From Typha latifolia (Eukaryota; Streptophyta; Magnoliopsida; Poales; Typhaceae): a stretch of DNA of 64,000 nt. A model generated the notes under the pieces. The model saw only the letters and a program-made list of their open reading frames with translations. It did no database searches and was not told the DNA's origin. A program made the position numbers and the translations under genes. Every line of letters starts with the position of its first letter. The first letter of the stretch is position 1. The stretch spans positions 9,424,001 to 9,488,000 of the forward strand of contig CM034103.1 in NCBI GenBank assembly GCA_019914945.1. The letters run 5' to 3'. Shown piece after piece: positions 8,796 to 20,006 of this stretch.

Positions 8796-9817
8796 TGATA
8801 CGATTCGAACTTCACAGATGTCGTCTCGAGCATGGATTTACTTTAGGAGTGTTTTTATTTCATGTTTTATTGTTTAATTCCCATTAAAATAAGTTTTCTG
8901 TAAGCCGCGTTCGAACGCGGGTGGAGTGAGTTCGAACACGGTTTGTGAACGGTGTTGTGAACGTGGTGAAGAGAATGTACTGTGCATTCGAAAGCACTCT
9001 GAACGCTTGCATCGCGTTCACAAATACCGACAGGCACGTTTGATCGCACGTTCGAACGCCTGCATCGCGTTCGCAAATCCAGAAGAGCGAACTCGATGCG
9101 TTCGAACGCGGTCGGGCGAGTTCGAACGCGGTCGACGAAAATTGTGTTTTTAGGGTTAATTTGAGTTGTTGGTTAGCCTATAAAAGGATGTGGTAGGCAA
9201 ATAAATTGATTATTGATTATTGAGATTGAGTTTTGCCTTGCCTCCTTCGTCTTCTTCGCTCCCGTTCTCTCAATCCCCAGCGACGCCGCTTCTAACCTCC
9301 CTCGTCCGCCTAATCACCCTAGTCCCTTAGGGGTGGCCCTCTTCTCCCCCTTCGTCCAATCTATCCAACACTTGCCCTAATCCTTCCATCAACCATAACC
9401 CTTCCACCATCACTTTTCACCGGTGCCACCACATTAACGCCGGTCCACCTTCAACCACCATTACCTAGGATCACGTGCCTCCATCCACGGATCCAAAACA
9501 GACCATCTGATCTTTTGTCCACAAATCGGACGATATCTCGAGATCCCCACATCCGATTCGCCTGCAACTAGATTTGTTGGAAATCTCTTTTCTGGGGTTA
9601 CAACATATCAAAGTTTCACGTCGATCCGACGGCGGCATATTTTGGGATCTTATTTCAAAGTTTCATGCCAGATCTAGTCCAGATCAAGAATTGGAAGAGA
9701 TCGACCCTTCACCAAAAAGGCGAGATCGTATCAAGCTCGTATTAGAGCTCCATAGCCAGAGGCGTGATCGTATCAAGCTGGTATCAGAGCCCCATAGCCA
9801 GAGGCGTGATCGTATCA
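8796..9817 (+). repeat. Family A LTR3 (3' LTR)
   Basis: Begins TGATACGATT after the tract 'ggaagcgtggtgga' (polypurine tract candidate, 8780-8794) and ends GATCGTATCA at 9817. It contains the palindrome array (about 8905-9140), the TATA box and two PBS-like copies at about 9737 and 9779 in its last 84 bp, 42 bp apart. F sequence resumes at 9818. Confidence 0.8.
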
Positions 9818-9927
9818 CATGATTAAAGGAGTATCTGTGAGTGACGGGCCCCGCCCATCCTGTCACTCGCGCGTGCCATGTGGGCGTGTGGGTGTGCACG
9901 TGCCCATGCCGGGCAGGGGCGTTATAG
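9818..9927 (+). mobile_element. Family F LTR fragment, right piece
   Basis: GC-rich end of the F LTR ('gacgggccccgccc', then 'gtgtgtgcacgtgccc'-like, ending 'ggggcgttatag'). It is homologous to 16708-16808 and completes the piece at 3054-3844. It abuts integrase sequence on its right. Confidence 0.7.
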
Positions 9928-10977
9928 TTGTCCTATGTTCGAGCATGTGAAATATGTCAACGTGCCAAGGCGGACTCGATTTAACCGATGGGGTTGTTGC
10001 AACCCCTACCTATTTCGAAGCAAATTTGGGAAGATGTGATGATGGACTTCATTGAAAGACTTCCCTAGGTCAAACGACATACAGTTGTAATGGTGGTGGT
10101 CAACTAGTTGACGAAGAGTGTGCACTTTTCAGCTCTAGCGCACGCGTACACTGCAAAGAAGGTAGTAAGTATTTTTGTAAAGGAAATAGCCCAATTGCAT
10201 GGAATTCCGAGGTCAATAGTTTTAGACCGTGATCCGTTCTTTATGAGTCACTTTTGGCAAGAGTACTTCAAATAGCAAGGTACTAAATTAAAAATGAGCT
10301 CAGCATATCATCTCCAAACTGATGGGCAATCCGAAGTCGTTAATCGCTACCTCGAGCAATATTTGCCATGCTTCGCTAGGGAGCAACCAAAGAGATAGCT
10401 AGCTTACGTACCCTGGGTGGAGTACTCACACAATACGGCTCATCACACCATTATTGGAATGACCCCTTTTGAGACTGTCTATGGGCGTGTGCCTGTAACA
10501 TTGCGATCATATGACCGACCGAGTGCACCTGATCATACTGATATAGATAGGGTACTAGTGGAACGGGATGAAGTAATCAAGTGGCTCAAGCTTTATCTAG
10601 CAGCGGCACAAACAGAATGAAGCAAGTGTATGATCTTAAACACTAGGAAAGAAGCTACGAAGTTAGCGATTGGGTCTATGATCGACTCCAACCATTCCGA
10701 CAAATCTTGGTACGAACTATTCAGAACCAAAAGTTGGCACATCGCTTCTTTCGTCTATTCAAGATCCTAGAGAAGGTGGGAGCAGTTGCATATAAGCTTG
10801 ACATACTCGAGTCATCCCAAGTTTACCTGGTTTTTCATGTATCTAACTTGAGAGCCTGAGTTGGTCTAGTCGAGCAAGTTGCAAAACAACTACCCGAGCC
10901 CAAATCAGAGGCAACCTTGATGGAACGATATCCTGAATTTGCACTTTGAGGACAAAGTGAGTAGATGCATGGTGGAA
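9928..10977 (+). pseudogene. pol: Integrase and C-terminal region remnant (element G)
   Basis: Decayed integrase of a Ty3 element. The zinc-binding end ('VRACEICQRAKA'-like, 9940-9970) leads to the catalytic core: 'DFIERLP', 'FSALAHAYTAKKVVSIFVKEIAQLHG', 'DRDPFFMSHFWQEYF', '[17 protein letters not shown]'. Asp, Asp and Glu positions of the D,D-35-E triad can be read, but stops occur near 9985, 10063, 10105, 10275 and 10396. From 10417 an open stretch of 67 residues continues ('YSHNTAHHTIIGMTPFETVYG'). The tail to 10970 is degraded, followed by a C LTR that starts just after a 'gaggacaaag' tract. Confidence 0.75.
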
Positions 10978-11436
10978 TGATGTGATTTGGACCTCATTGA
11001 GTCGCCTCGAGCATGGATACATCCTATGAGAGTCTATTCTTATTGTGTTTTAGTAGTTTTTTTTCAAAAATAAGAATTCTTGTATGTCACGTTCGAACGC
11101 AGGAGAGTCGCATTCAGATGCCCCTTGTGAACGCCTACAGGCGTTCGCATCAACAGATAACACAATTTGTGTGTTCGAACGGATAGACCCCGTTCGAACG
11201 CCCATGTGCAAATGCTTGCATACGTTCACATCAATAGAGAATATGAAATCCGCGTTCAAATGCGCGTTCCCATTCGAACGCGATCAATGAGAATTCATTT
11301 TTTCTAGGGTTATTATTTGTCATTTTTGGCTTGTTTGGTTAGTCTCTTAAGGTGTGGATTGCAAACAGAAACATTATGATGAATGACTATTGAGTTCTAT
11401 CCTTTTCCTTTCTCTCTTCCTTCCCCTTCATTCAAG
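10978..11436 (+). mobile_element. Family C LTR, truncated by a B insertion
   Basis: Starts TGATGTGATTTGG at 10978 directly after the integrase tail, as a 3' LTR would. It has the palindrome module at about 11085-11290 and a degenerate TATA region near 11345. It is cut at about 11436 where a B LTR starts. Confidence 0.65.
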
Positions 11437-12297
11437 CGATACACCTTGCTAGAGTCTTTTTCTTATTGCATTAGTTATTTATTTTTAATAAAATAAATTT
11501 TTTGTAAGTCGCATTTGAATGCGAAAGGGGGCACGTTCGAAGGCCTTTGCGAAACGCCTACATTAGTTTGCAAAAATAGAGAACGCAAAATGTGCGTTCG
11601 AACACTGTTGGGCACGTTTGAATTCCCGCATGCAAATGCCTACATCAATTCGCATCCACAAAGAACATCTTTTGTACATTTGAATGTGGTCGACCCTATT
11701 CGAACACGATCGACCGGATCTACTAGAATTAGGGTTAATTATTATTATTTTGGCTTGTTGGCTAGCCTCTATAAAGGTGTGAATGATAGCCAAAATCATT
11801 ATGATGAATGAATATTAGTTTCTATCATCCTCTATCCTCTCTCTAGTCTCTCTACCCTAATCTCTCTCCTCCCTCTTCACCAACTAGCCACCTCTAATCT
11901 CTACCGTTGGCTAGGTCTCATCTATCTTCTAATCTCCCTTGTCTATCAAGTCCTCCCTCATCCTAGGGATCTCGACCACTTTTTCCCCTTCGTCATTATC
12001 TCTTAAACTACATCAACCATACACCCTCATCTCCATTATCATCCATAACCCTAACATCCACTCCACCCGTCACTACCACCATCATCCCTACTCTAGCATA
12101 CTTTCATTCTAGCTGATGTTCGTATCTGTGAAGGGCGAAAATACAAAAACCGTAGATTAGGAAGTTATAGATCGATCAAATTTAGTTTTGTAATTTTATG
12201 ACTACGGGAGAATATTTGGTGAATATTTTCTCTCGATTGCGTGGACTATTTTCTACAATCAATCCAGATCTTGAAGGGATCGTTCCGTAACCTATCA
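11437..12297 (+). repeat. Family B 5' LTR (B1)
   Basis: Starts CGATACACCTTGC (the usual TG is CG here) and ends CCTATCA at 12297. Contains the palindrome module at about 11510-11715, a TATA box 'tctataaag' near 11768, and a CT-rich leader. It is followed two bases later by a PBS, which makes this a 5' LTR. Confidence 0.75.
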
Positions 12298-12298
12298 T

Positions 12299-12311
12299 TG
12301 GTATGAGAGCC
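12299..12311 (+). other. PBS of B1 (tRNA-iMet type)
   Basis: TGGTATGAGAGCC differs by one base from the initiator Met-tRNA PBS and lies one base after the LTR. Confidence 0.7.
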
Positions 12312-12331
12312 CGGCGAACCTCAGACTTCCA

Positions 12332-13280
12332 TTAATAGTGGAGACAAGGAAGATGACATCAACAAGGAGATCAATGGAGAGCACACTGACAAGGGAAGAC
12401 TCAATCCACGAAAACCCTAACCGAGAGGCCAATTACCTTAGGGCAGCCACGGTAGGACCGAGTCAACCAACGTCCATGGGTGTGAACATGGACCTGGTGG
12501 ATGAACTTAGGGGCATGTTCCAAACATTGCTGCATTGGGGTGGACGCAATGCAGAATAATCATAATTCCTTGAAGGAATATGTCATGAACCGATCGGCTT
12601 TATCATCTCCCCGACGAAGATCGGTGCCTTAAGAACCACCAACGGTGGGCCACATCAAACTGATACCCCACAGGTCCAGGTACGACATGTTAATCTCAAT
12701 GATCCTCTTTTATATATTTCTACACATCATCCCCCATCTCTGATACACAACCAAAGGCCGGCGGTGGTGGAACCCGAAAGCCGTGCGACACCGGTGCGCT
12801 TCGTCGATAAAGAAGATTAGCACTTAGATAATGATGTTGATCAATTCAAAGATGGTGATGGGCGTGCTCGAGGATTTAGAGAAGGAGAGCAACAAGCACA
12901 ACGGTTTAGACCTGAACCAAGGATCTTTCGCGAGCCCAACAATGCTATACGGGGGAGAACCGCAAGCTTGGACTTTCCAAAATTATAAGGCGGTGATCCA
13001 ACGGATTGGGTGTTGCAAGTGGAGCAATACTTTGATTGTCAAAGTACAGCGGAGGAAGCAAAGGTACCGATGGAAAGCTTTCACCTCTAAGGAACGACAT
13101 TGCATTGGTATCGATCGACTATTCGTAGTGGAGGATTTACCGGTTGGGCAGACTTTTGTAGGAGGATTACATGGAAATTTGGGACACCTGCGTATGAAGA
13201 TTTTGCTGCCACATTAAGTAAGATGGTTCAGAGGACAATCGTATTGGAGTACCAAGCAGAATTTGAAAGAGTTAGTAGTT
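12332..13280 (+). pseudogene. gag: Gag remnant of B1
   Basis: N-terminal Gag (METRKMTSTRRSMEST...DELRGMFQTLL) equals the start of the intact Gag at 47545-48846. The normal ATG-GTG start is ATA-GTG here (12332), so the start codon is lost. A frame break near 12540 ends the first stretch at 12559. The Retrotrans_gag core appears in fragments to 13280 ('GDPTDWVLQVEQYFDCQ'-like, 'YRSTIRSGGFTGWADFCRRI'). The frame is then cut by a family D LTR. Confidence 0.75.
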
Positions 13281-14253
13281 TGAAAAACCCTAGACACAAG
13301 TATGTATCTAAATACTAGGCAATGATATCACTCGTTCGCTTAAGTAAAAGTCCGTAGAAATATTAAGAACGAAAGCAGAGATGAACGCCAAGATTTTAAC
13401 GTGGAAAAACCCAAACGGGAAAAAACTACGGATCCAAACTCGGATTAAAACCAATCACTAGAATAGTAACAGTTACAAGACTGACTCACAAAACAACCCG
13501 TCAATCCAAACGACTTTGTTCCTCTCAGTCTTGCTCGCTAGAATTCATGATTCACTGCTTCTCGTGATTGAAGTCTAATCTCAGTGACCCTCGAGATTGA
13601 TCTTTCGTCTAGATAGCCCTTAAGATGAAAGATTAAGTTTTGTAGATGAGTGGAACCTTGATAGTTGAAGAACTGATGTAGCCTCAAGAAGTCTACTTCA
13701 ATAATGCTTCTTCAACCACCATCAAGATAGGGCATCACAATCCTTATATATGATCTCCAAGATAGAGCCAAATCCAAGTCTTATCCGTACTCACGAAAGT
13801 CCAATTTTATCAAACTTCGTTGGTGCGTTCGAACGCGGCTCGAGTGCGTTCGAACGACATGACTTGATCTCAGGTGCGTTCGAACGGGCCCGAGTGCGTT
13901 CGAACGCGATAACTTGAATTCTTTAGGTTGCGTTCGAACACGTTTGTGAACGCAGCTCTCGGTCTGTGTGAACGTAGTACCTGCGTTTGAATGCGTTTGT
14001 GAACGCGGCTCTTTGTCTGTGTGAACGCAGTATCCGCGTTCAAACGCATTTGTGAACGCGGTTCTCTGTCTGTGTGAACGCAGATTCCGCGTTCGAACGC
14101 GTTTGTGAACGCAGTGTGAACTCAATGGCTTTTCTCCATTAATCTTAAAATTCTTCAAACTAGAGATATTCTAGACTTGTGTAAAGCTCAAATACATGAA
14201 AAAATACACTTAGAATATTTTGTACACAATTGCCAACAAATAAAAACCTAACA
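13281..14253 (-). mobile_element. Family D solo LTR
   Basis: Reads TGTTAGGTTTTTA (right end) to GGGTTTTTCA (left end) on the minus strand. No PBS, coding region or second LTR adjoins it. A tandem array of about 53-bp units (13928-14120) contains GTTCGAAC-type palindromes and 'gtctgtgtgaacg'. The reverse TATA candidate is 'ccttatatatg' near 13742. No target-site duplication is visible; its right neighbour is a truncated F LTR. Confidence 0.7.
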
Positions 14254-16808
14254 CACACACTCTCTCTCTCTCTCTCTCGCCCGAGCTCAGGCTCGTCGGA
14301 GCCGAGCCGCCGGCGAGAGGCCGACCGCTGGCTGGCCAGCAGCGACTGGTGCCCTCCCCACTGGCCTAGGTCCGCAACCCCCACCCTCACCTTCTCTCTT
14401 TCTTCTCTTCCACTTCTCTTCTTCTTCTTCTTCTTCTTCTTCTTCTTCTTCTTCTTCTTCTTCTTCTTCTTCTTCCTTCTTTCTTCTTATTTCTTATTTC
14501 TTCTTCCTTTCTCCTTTCCTTTCCCTCAGCTCCCCTCCTCTCTTCTTCTTCTCCTTCTCCTCCCTTCTTCTTCTTCTGCTCCTCCTCCTCCTCCTCCTCC
14601 TCCTCCTCCTCCTCCTCCTTCTTCTTCTTCTTCTTCTTCTTCTTCTTCTTCTTCTTCTTCTTCTTCTTCTTCTTCTTCTGCTTTCTTTCTTTTTCTTCTT
14701 CCTCCTCAGCTTCTATAGTAGGCACTATAGTAATAATAATGTATATTCAAGCTTCTATAGCCAAGCACTATAGTAGGCAGTGCTGGGCCGAGCCCAGCAC
14801 TAGTGACATTGTTTTATTATCTACTTTATTTTATATTTATTTAATTAGGTATTACTTCCTTAATTAATGTAGATAAATTATTTAGACAAGAATTATTTTA
14901 ATAATAATGTATATTCTTCAACATGATGATTATTAATTATAATTAGTATAATTAATGATTAACTAGGTTATAAACTATTATGCATAAATATAGGTAATAC
15001 TTATTTTGATGTAACTATGTATTTATATTTCTATTAGATTAATAGATAGTGTTGTAAATTATAATTATTAGATTTATGTATTGATGTTCATTATATATGT
15101 AATTTAAGTAATCTTAACAATTTATTATATACTATCGTGTGTAGAATAAGATACTAGTCTTATTAATTATTTTGCATAATTAAGTAAATACTATATAACT
15201 TCTAATTAATCAAAATAGACTAAGAAATATAAATTTATTATAAATAGATCTTATCTATACTTATATCCCATTTATAATTGTTTAGCTTTTACTTTATAAT
15301 TATATATTTAGAATATTAAATAAAACGAAACGAACCTTTCTCCGTATATTATAACTAGCATTTTATAATAATAGTATGTCATAATATTTGAATCGTACCT
15401 ATAATATGATTCTAGTTATGTACAAAGTAAAAGAAGTGATTTTAAACTAAATAAACCTTTTATATTCTACTTGAACTAATTCTAATTGGATAAACGACTA
15501 ACTAATATTACTTGAATATTTTCAGATCTTGAACCTCCTTATTTGAGACCCCATGGACTTTGCTAGTGATGAGTGTCACTCGGTTAACTGACGGACGTGA
15601 GAGATGCGTGGTTTGTGTCTTCTGATCAAACGGTGAGTAGTCTTATCTCATAGACGCCTTTCTCAAATTAGATTATATTATATATTATGTACATGCATGT
15701 TTTGGCCTTCAGCATGATTATATGATTTTATCTAGAGATGATTACAGTCGAGCATATTTTATGATGCATTTGCTTATGCAGATATTGAATATGAGTACAT
15801 TGGTGATATATATAGAGATGATTGGAAATGATTCTACTATTATGATTGTATACCGAGTTGATCTGTAGCATGAGTATGCATGTAATAGATTAGCATGAGT
15901 ATACATGTGTTGACGATACAGTAGGAGACTACATTGCATCATTTCCTCTTGATTCCTATTCCACCTAAATTCCTGTTATGCATTAACTTATTATCGTACT
16001 GGATATATGCATATGATCTGTCATTAAGAAAGAAAATGTGATTGATAGGATAGTTGGTAGAAAGCGTGAGGATACCCGAGTGGGCGCGACGATTAGGGCG
16101 TGCTTGGAGATGATTGATCGCTCGACATAGTCGCGATCCTCTTGGCCTTACATCTGAGGTCGTTAGACTGTGTGCGCAGCAGACATTTGGACACATGCCG
16201 TTTGCCAGGGCATATATGGCGAGTTATCCTCACGAGGTTTCTATCAACTATGTGGGTGCCCGGTCTGGATGGATGTTGATACCTAGCGGGTGGGCTGGGT
16301 ATGGTTATATTTGAGATACTCTTGTGGGTGACGGAGTATGCTCTGAGCCTTCGGATATGATATTGAGATCGGGTACTAGGTGGTGACTGTGCACAGTAGT
16401 CTAGTATAATGATGACATATAGAGCTGACATTGATGATGAAGGTGTTGAGAAATACATATAATTTCATTATCATTTGATACCTAATTATCGAATGATCAA
16501 TTTACATTATATATGGTTGCATTTGATATCATAGCATCGTCATGGCCGGCATACATCATGTGTCATATTTGAGAGAAAGTTAAGATGATAGTATGATATT
16601 GAGATTTATTTGGTTAATAGTATAATTTATTTGATGATGGATTATGTGATCATGGATAGGTTAGCAGGTTTTATTTGATGCTGTCATGATTATATGTGCA
16701 CAGGAGACTATCTGTGCATGACGGGCCCCGCCCGACCTGTCGCATGTGCTGTGCGTGCTGTGTGGGCGCGTGTGTGTGCACGTGCCCGTGCTGGGCGGGG
16801 GCGTTATA
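14254..16808 (+). mobile_element. Family F long LTR, 5' truncated
   Basis: Matches the F LTR at 31688-34648 from its CT-rich tract onwards: 'cggcgagaggcc' block (about 14311), pyrimidine tracts, an AT-rich stretch (14810-15520), the block 'gaccccatggac' near 15548, 'atgtacatgcatgttttggcc' near 15690, and the GC-rich end 'gggggcgttata' at 16808. The first 600 bp or so of the F LTR are missing, replaced by the D LTR. No coding capacity is recognised in 2.5 kb. Confidence 0.65.
14418..14690. repeat. TTC and TCC microsatellite tract
   Basis: Contains about 19 TTC triplets from 14418, a TCC run at 14576-14614 and another long TTC run from 14617. Long open frames in this region on both strands (poly-Phe/Ser/Pro or poly-Glu/Lys) are products of the simple repeat, not genes. 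Confidence 0.9.
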
Positions 16809-17275
16809 GCATTGGAGCTGTTTTGCTACAAGAGGGCAGGCCTGTGGCATATATGAGCAAGGCATTGTCGAACCAGTCGTGACAGTTTTCCACCTACGAG
16901 CGTGAAATGCTATTAATTCTACACGCCGTCACCAAATGGCGACCCTACTTGATTGGCCAGTGGTTTACTATCCGTACGGACCAGCGTAGCTTACCCTACT
17001 TCATGGAGCAACGTGTGCACACCCTAGCACAACAACGGTGGCTCACAAAACTACTTGGGTATTGGGTACGACTACGAGCTAGTCTACAAAAAGGGGATCG
17101 AGAATCGAGCGGCCGATGCACTTTCGTGCCAACCGGACACAAGTGAGCTCGCTTCCTTTTCAACGCCAACCCTTCCTCTATTTTTAGATATGTGGGGAAC
17201 TAGTGTAGAGCATCAAGTCATGGAGGAGTTTGAGTCAAAGTTCAATGATCGCTTCCCTAATTTCACACCTTGAGG
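16809..17275 (+). pseudogene. pol: RNase H remnant (A-related element)
   Basis: Encodes 'IGAVLLQEGRPVAYMSKALS', 'YEREML', 'AVTKWRPYLIGQWFTIRTDQRSLPYFMEQ' and 'ENRAADALSCQPDTSELASF', so RNase H with its Glu and Asp motifs. There is a TGA near 16880 and a small duplication near 17057 ('gggtattgggta') that shifts the frame. The end passes to the short chromodomain-like tail without integrase. The 5' part of the element was replaced by the F LTR. Confidence 0.7.
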
Positions 17276-17300
17276 ACAAGGTTGCGGAAGTGTGGTAGAT

Positions 17301-18151
17301 TGATACGATTCGAGCTTCATTAATGTCGTCTCGAGCATAGATACACTTTAGGGGTATTTTTGATTCTTGTTTAAGTGTTTAATTCAAAGAAAAATAAGTT
17401 TTCTATATATTCCGTTCGAACGCGGGTGGAGTGCGTTCAACGCGTTTGCGAATGCCTACATCAGGTTCACAAATACAGAGAATGCAAAATATGCGTTCGA
17501 ACGCACTTGTGAACGCTTGAATCACGTTCGCACATACAAAGAACACAGAATGTGCTTTCGAACGTGATTGGGAGGGTTCGAACGTGATCGGCGAAAATCT
17601 ATTATTTTAAGAGTTAATAATTGCCAATTTTGAATTATTTGGTTAGCCTCTAAAGGAGTGGATGGCAACCATGGAATCATTATTGAATAAATTGAGTTTT
17701 GCCCTAGCCTACTTCATCTTCTTCTCTCTCGTTCTCCCGTTCCTTGACGTCGCCGCTTCTAGCCCCCCTTCTTCCAATCTATCTATCACCTTACCCTAAC
17801 CCCCTTCCATCATCCATAACCCTTCCACTACCACTTACTCACCGATACCACCCCATTATCGCCAGTCCACCACCATCCACCATCATCTAGGATCTCGTGC
17901 CTTCATCCACGGATCCATAGACAGACTCCTTAATGTTTGTCTACTTCTCGGATGATATCTTGAGATCCCACTATTCGATTTCCCTGAAATAGATTTGTTG
18001 AAAGCTCTTTTCCAAAGCTACAGCATATAAAAATTTCACAAGGATCTGACGACTACATCTTTCGGGATCTATTTTCAAATTTCCATGTCAAATCTTATCT
18101 AAATATGAAAATTAGGATAGATCAAGCCTTAGCTAAAGGGGAGATCATATC
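17301..18151 (+). repeat. A-related LTR (subfamily A')
   Basis: Starts TGATACGATTCGAG. Has the palindrome module at about 17405-17595 and a 'cctctaaagg' TATA remnant near 17646. It ends 'gagatcatatc', a degraded form of the A end, and without the 42-bp PBS units. It closely resembles the solo LTR at 55982-56907. It abuts integrase sequence of another element. Confidence 0.7.
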
Positions 18152-18368
18152 GGAGCAGGAGTTCGACATCAGTAGTTGGGTGTTCGTGAGGGTGCAACCA
18201 TATCAACAGGTGACCTTGCGTCCAATGTAGAACTAGAAGTTAGCATATCGCTACTTTGATCCGTTTTGGGTGTTAGAGCGTATTGGTCCGGTTGCATATT
18301 GTTTGGAGCTACCGAAAGGTTCGAGAGTGCATCATGTCTTCCATATTTTATTGCTGAGGGAGCGAACT
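18152..18368 (+). pseudogene. pol: Integrase C-terminal region, left part (element H)
   Basis: Reads 'EQEFDISSWVFVRVQPYQQVTLRPM', '[26 protein letters not shown]' and 'VHHVFHILLLRERT', the GPY/F-like end of a chromovirus integrase, with a TAG near 18227. It is interrupted at 18369 by the A3 element and continues at 22463. The shared GAACT on both sides shows the halves were once contiguous. Confidence 0.75.
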
Positions 18369-18974
18369 TGATACGATCACACCTCTGGCTATGGAGCTTT
18401 GATACCAGCTTGATACGATCACACCTCTGGCTATGGAGCTCTGATACCAGCTTGATACGATCTCGCCTTTTTGGTGAAGACCATCTCTTCCAATTCTTGA
18501 TCTGGACTAGATCTGCCATGGAGCGAAGACGACGAAGGAGGCAAGGCAAAACTCAATCTCAATATTTAATAATCAATTTGGTTACCTACCACATCCTTTT
18601 ATAGGCTAACCAACAACTCAAATTAACCCTAAAAACACAATTTTCGTCGACCGCGTTCGAACTCGCCTGACCGCGTTCGAACGCACCGAGTTCGCTCTTC
18701 TGGATTTGCGAACGCGATGCAGGCATTCGAACGCGCCTGTCGGTATTTGTGAATGCGATGCAGGCGTTCACAGTGCGTTCGAACGCACAGTACATTCTCT
18801 TCACCACGTTCACAACCCCGTTCACAAACCGTGTTCGAACTCACTCCACCCACGTTCGAACGCGACTTATAAAAAACTTATTTTAATGGAAATTAAACAC
18901 TAAAACATGAAATAAAAATACTCCTAAAGTGAATCCATGCTCGAGACGACGTCGGTGAAGTCCGAATCATATCA
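18369..18974 (-). repeat. A3 3' LTR, internally deleted
   Basis: Outer end TGATACGATC at 18369, inner end 'gaatcatatca' at 18974. Two PBS-like copies end at 18407 and 18449 (42 bp apart). The palindrome array is at about 18645-18870. A deletion joins 'ctagatctg' to 'gagcgaagacga' near 18518, removing most of the leader. Confidence 0.85.
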
Positions 18975-19001
18975 ATCCACCACGCTTCCGCAACCTTGTC
19001 C

Positions 19002-19568
19002 TCAAGGTTTGAAGTTTGTGAAGTGATCTTTCAACTTTGACTTAAGTTCCTCCATGGTATGATCTTCTGCATTGGTTCCCCACATATCTGAAGATATAGG
19101 AAATGTTGGTGCTGAGAAAGAGGCAAGCTCACTTGTGTCCGGTTGGCACGAAAGGGCATCAGCCGCTCGATTCTCGATTAGCAAGTTCCAAGTCAAGCTC
19201 GGTCCTATCCATCGCCGCGAGTCTTTCGTAGGCACGCAAAATAGGGGGAGTGCGACCATAACTGCCTTAAAGGGGTTCATCCTCAGTCGAGCTTGGATAC
19301 TTGTACTCCTACTAACCCAAGGTGGAATTCGGGTCCATCTACATTGAGTCCACTTGGTGTCGGGTGGTCGAAGCACTTGACTCAATGTCAGTTCAGTAAT
19401 AGAAATCTGGTGCATCCGATTGCGCTCGGGAGGTCGAGTAAGATGCAGTTGGTGGATCCGGATTTGGTCCTCCCAATGACTCGAGTTAGGTTCCGCGACA
19501 ACCATTTGCAATAGTAGAGCTTGGTCCCCTGCACAAGGAAAGCCCACAAGTGGTTGCAATGTTGGCCT
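19002..19568 (-). pseudogene. pol: Protease end fused to RNase H/chromodomain tail (A3)
   Basis: On the minus strand the frame starts with 'QPLVGFPCAGDQALLLQMV' (the protease-RT linker also seen at 6770-6830) and then enters sequence of unclear origin (about 19180-19470). It ends with 'ENRAADALSCQPDTSELASF' and 'EELKSKLKDHFTNFKP'. No RT motif is present, so the deletion is larger than in the copy at 3845-9817. Confidence 0.65.
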
Positions 19569-20006
19569 CTACTGCGGTTGATTTCCATCCAGCAGCACCC
19601 TTCGACCATTCCTTCGAAATGTCAGTGTGAGGTTTGGGAAATCAAATGTTACGGGGCCCAAGCTTCGAAACCATTGGGTTCCCAAAACAATATCGGCACC
19701 TTGCAAGGCCAATGGATAAAGATCCATTGTGAAAGTTTGGCCTTGCACCTTCAATTCCACACCTCCACAAATAGAATCTGCTCGCAATGTGGTGCCATCT
19801 CCGATAGTCAGTTCGAAACCTTTCGTGGGTTCCGACTCGAGCCCAATCTTCCTAAGGAGCCTCTTGTCAATGAAGTTGTGGGTGGACCCGGTGTCAATCA
19901 AGATTCTCACTGTGGTTTTCTTGACTACACCGTTCACCCGCAAGGTCTTTGGCGCAGCTAACCCCGAATAGGCGTGGAGGGAGATTTCGGCTATCATGTC
20001 CTCCAC
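19569..20006 (-). pseudogene. pol: Aspartic protease of A3
   Basis: An open frame of about 145 residues with the intact D-T-G-S-T-H-N-F active site and the 'TIGDGTTLRAD', 'QTFTMDLYPLAL' and 'DIVLGTQWFRSLGPVTFDF' blocks. It ends at a stop near 19569 where the copy at 6323 continues. Its 5' end overlaps the upstream Gag frame because of a one-base change. Confidence 0.75.

Larger units (their letters stand above)
3845..9817 (+). mobile_element. Family A Ty3 element with three LTRs (compound)
   Basis: Structure: LTR1 3845-4852, internal region 4853-7670, LTR2 7671-8421 (3' truncated), second internal remnant 8418-8795, LTR3 8796-9817. LTR1 and LTR3 have the same length within about 15 bp and begin TGATACGATT and end ATCGTATCA, a terminal inverted repeat. 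The order LTR-internal-LTR-internal-LTR is what recombination between LTRs of adjacent copies produces. It was then shortened by a deletion joining LTR2 to the second internal region at a shared ATTC. Integrase and most of RT are missing, so it is non-autonomous. Confidence 0.8.

Noticed and set aside
13820..14115. CRISPR-like array of palindromic repeats with spacers.
   Set aside because: Plant nuclear context, units vary in sequence and spacing, and they lie in LTR U3 regions with no cas genes.
14230..14725. Long open frames on both strands (poly-Ser/Phe/Pro and poly-Glu/Lys).
   Set aside because: They consist of TTC, TCC and CT microsatellites in an F LTR and have no domain.
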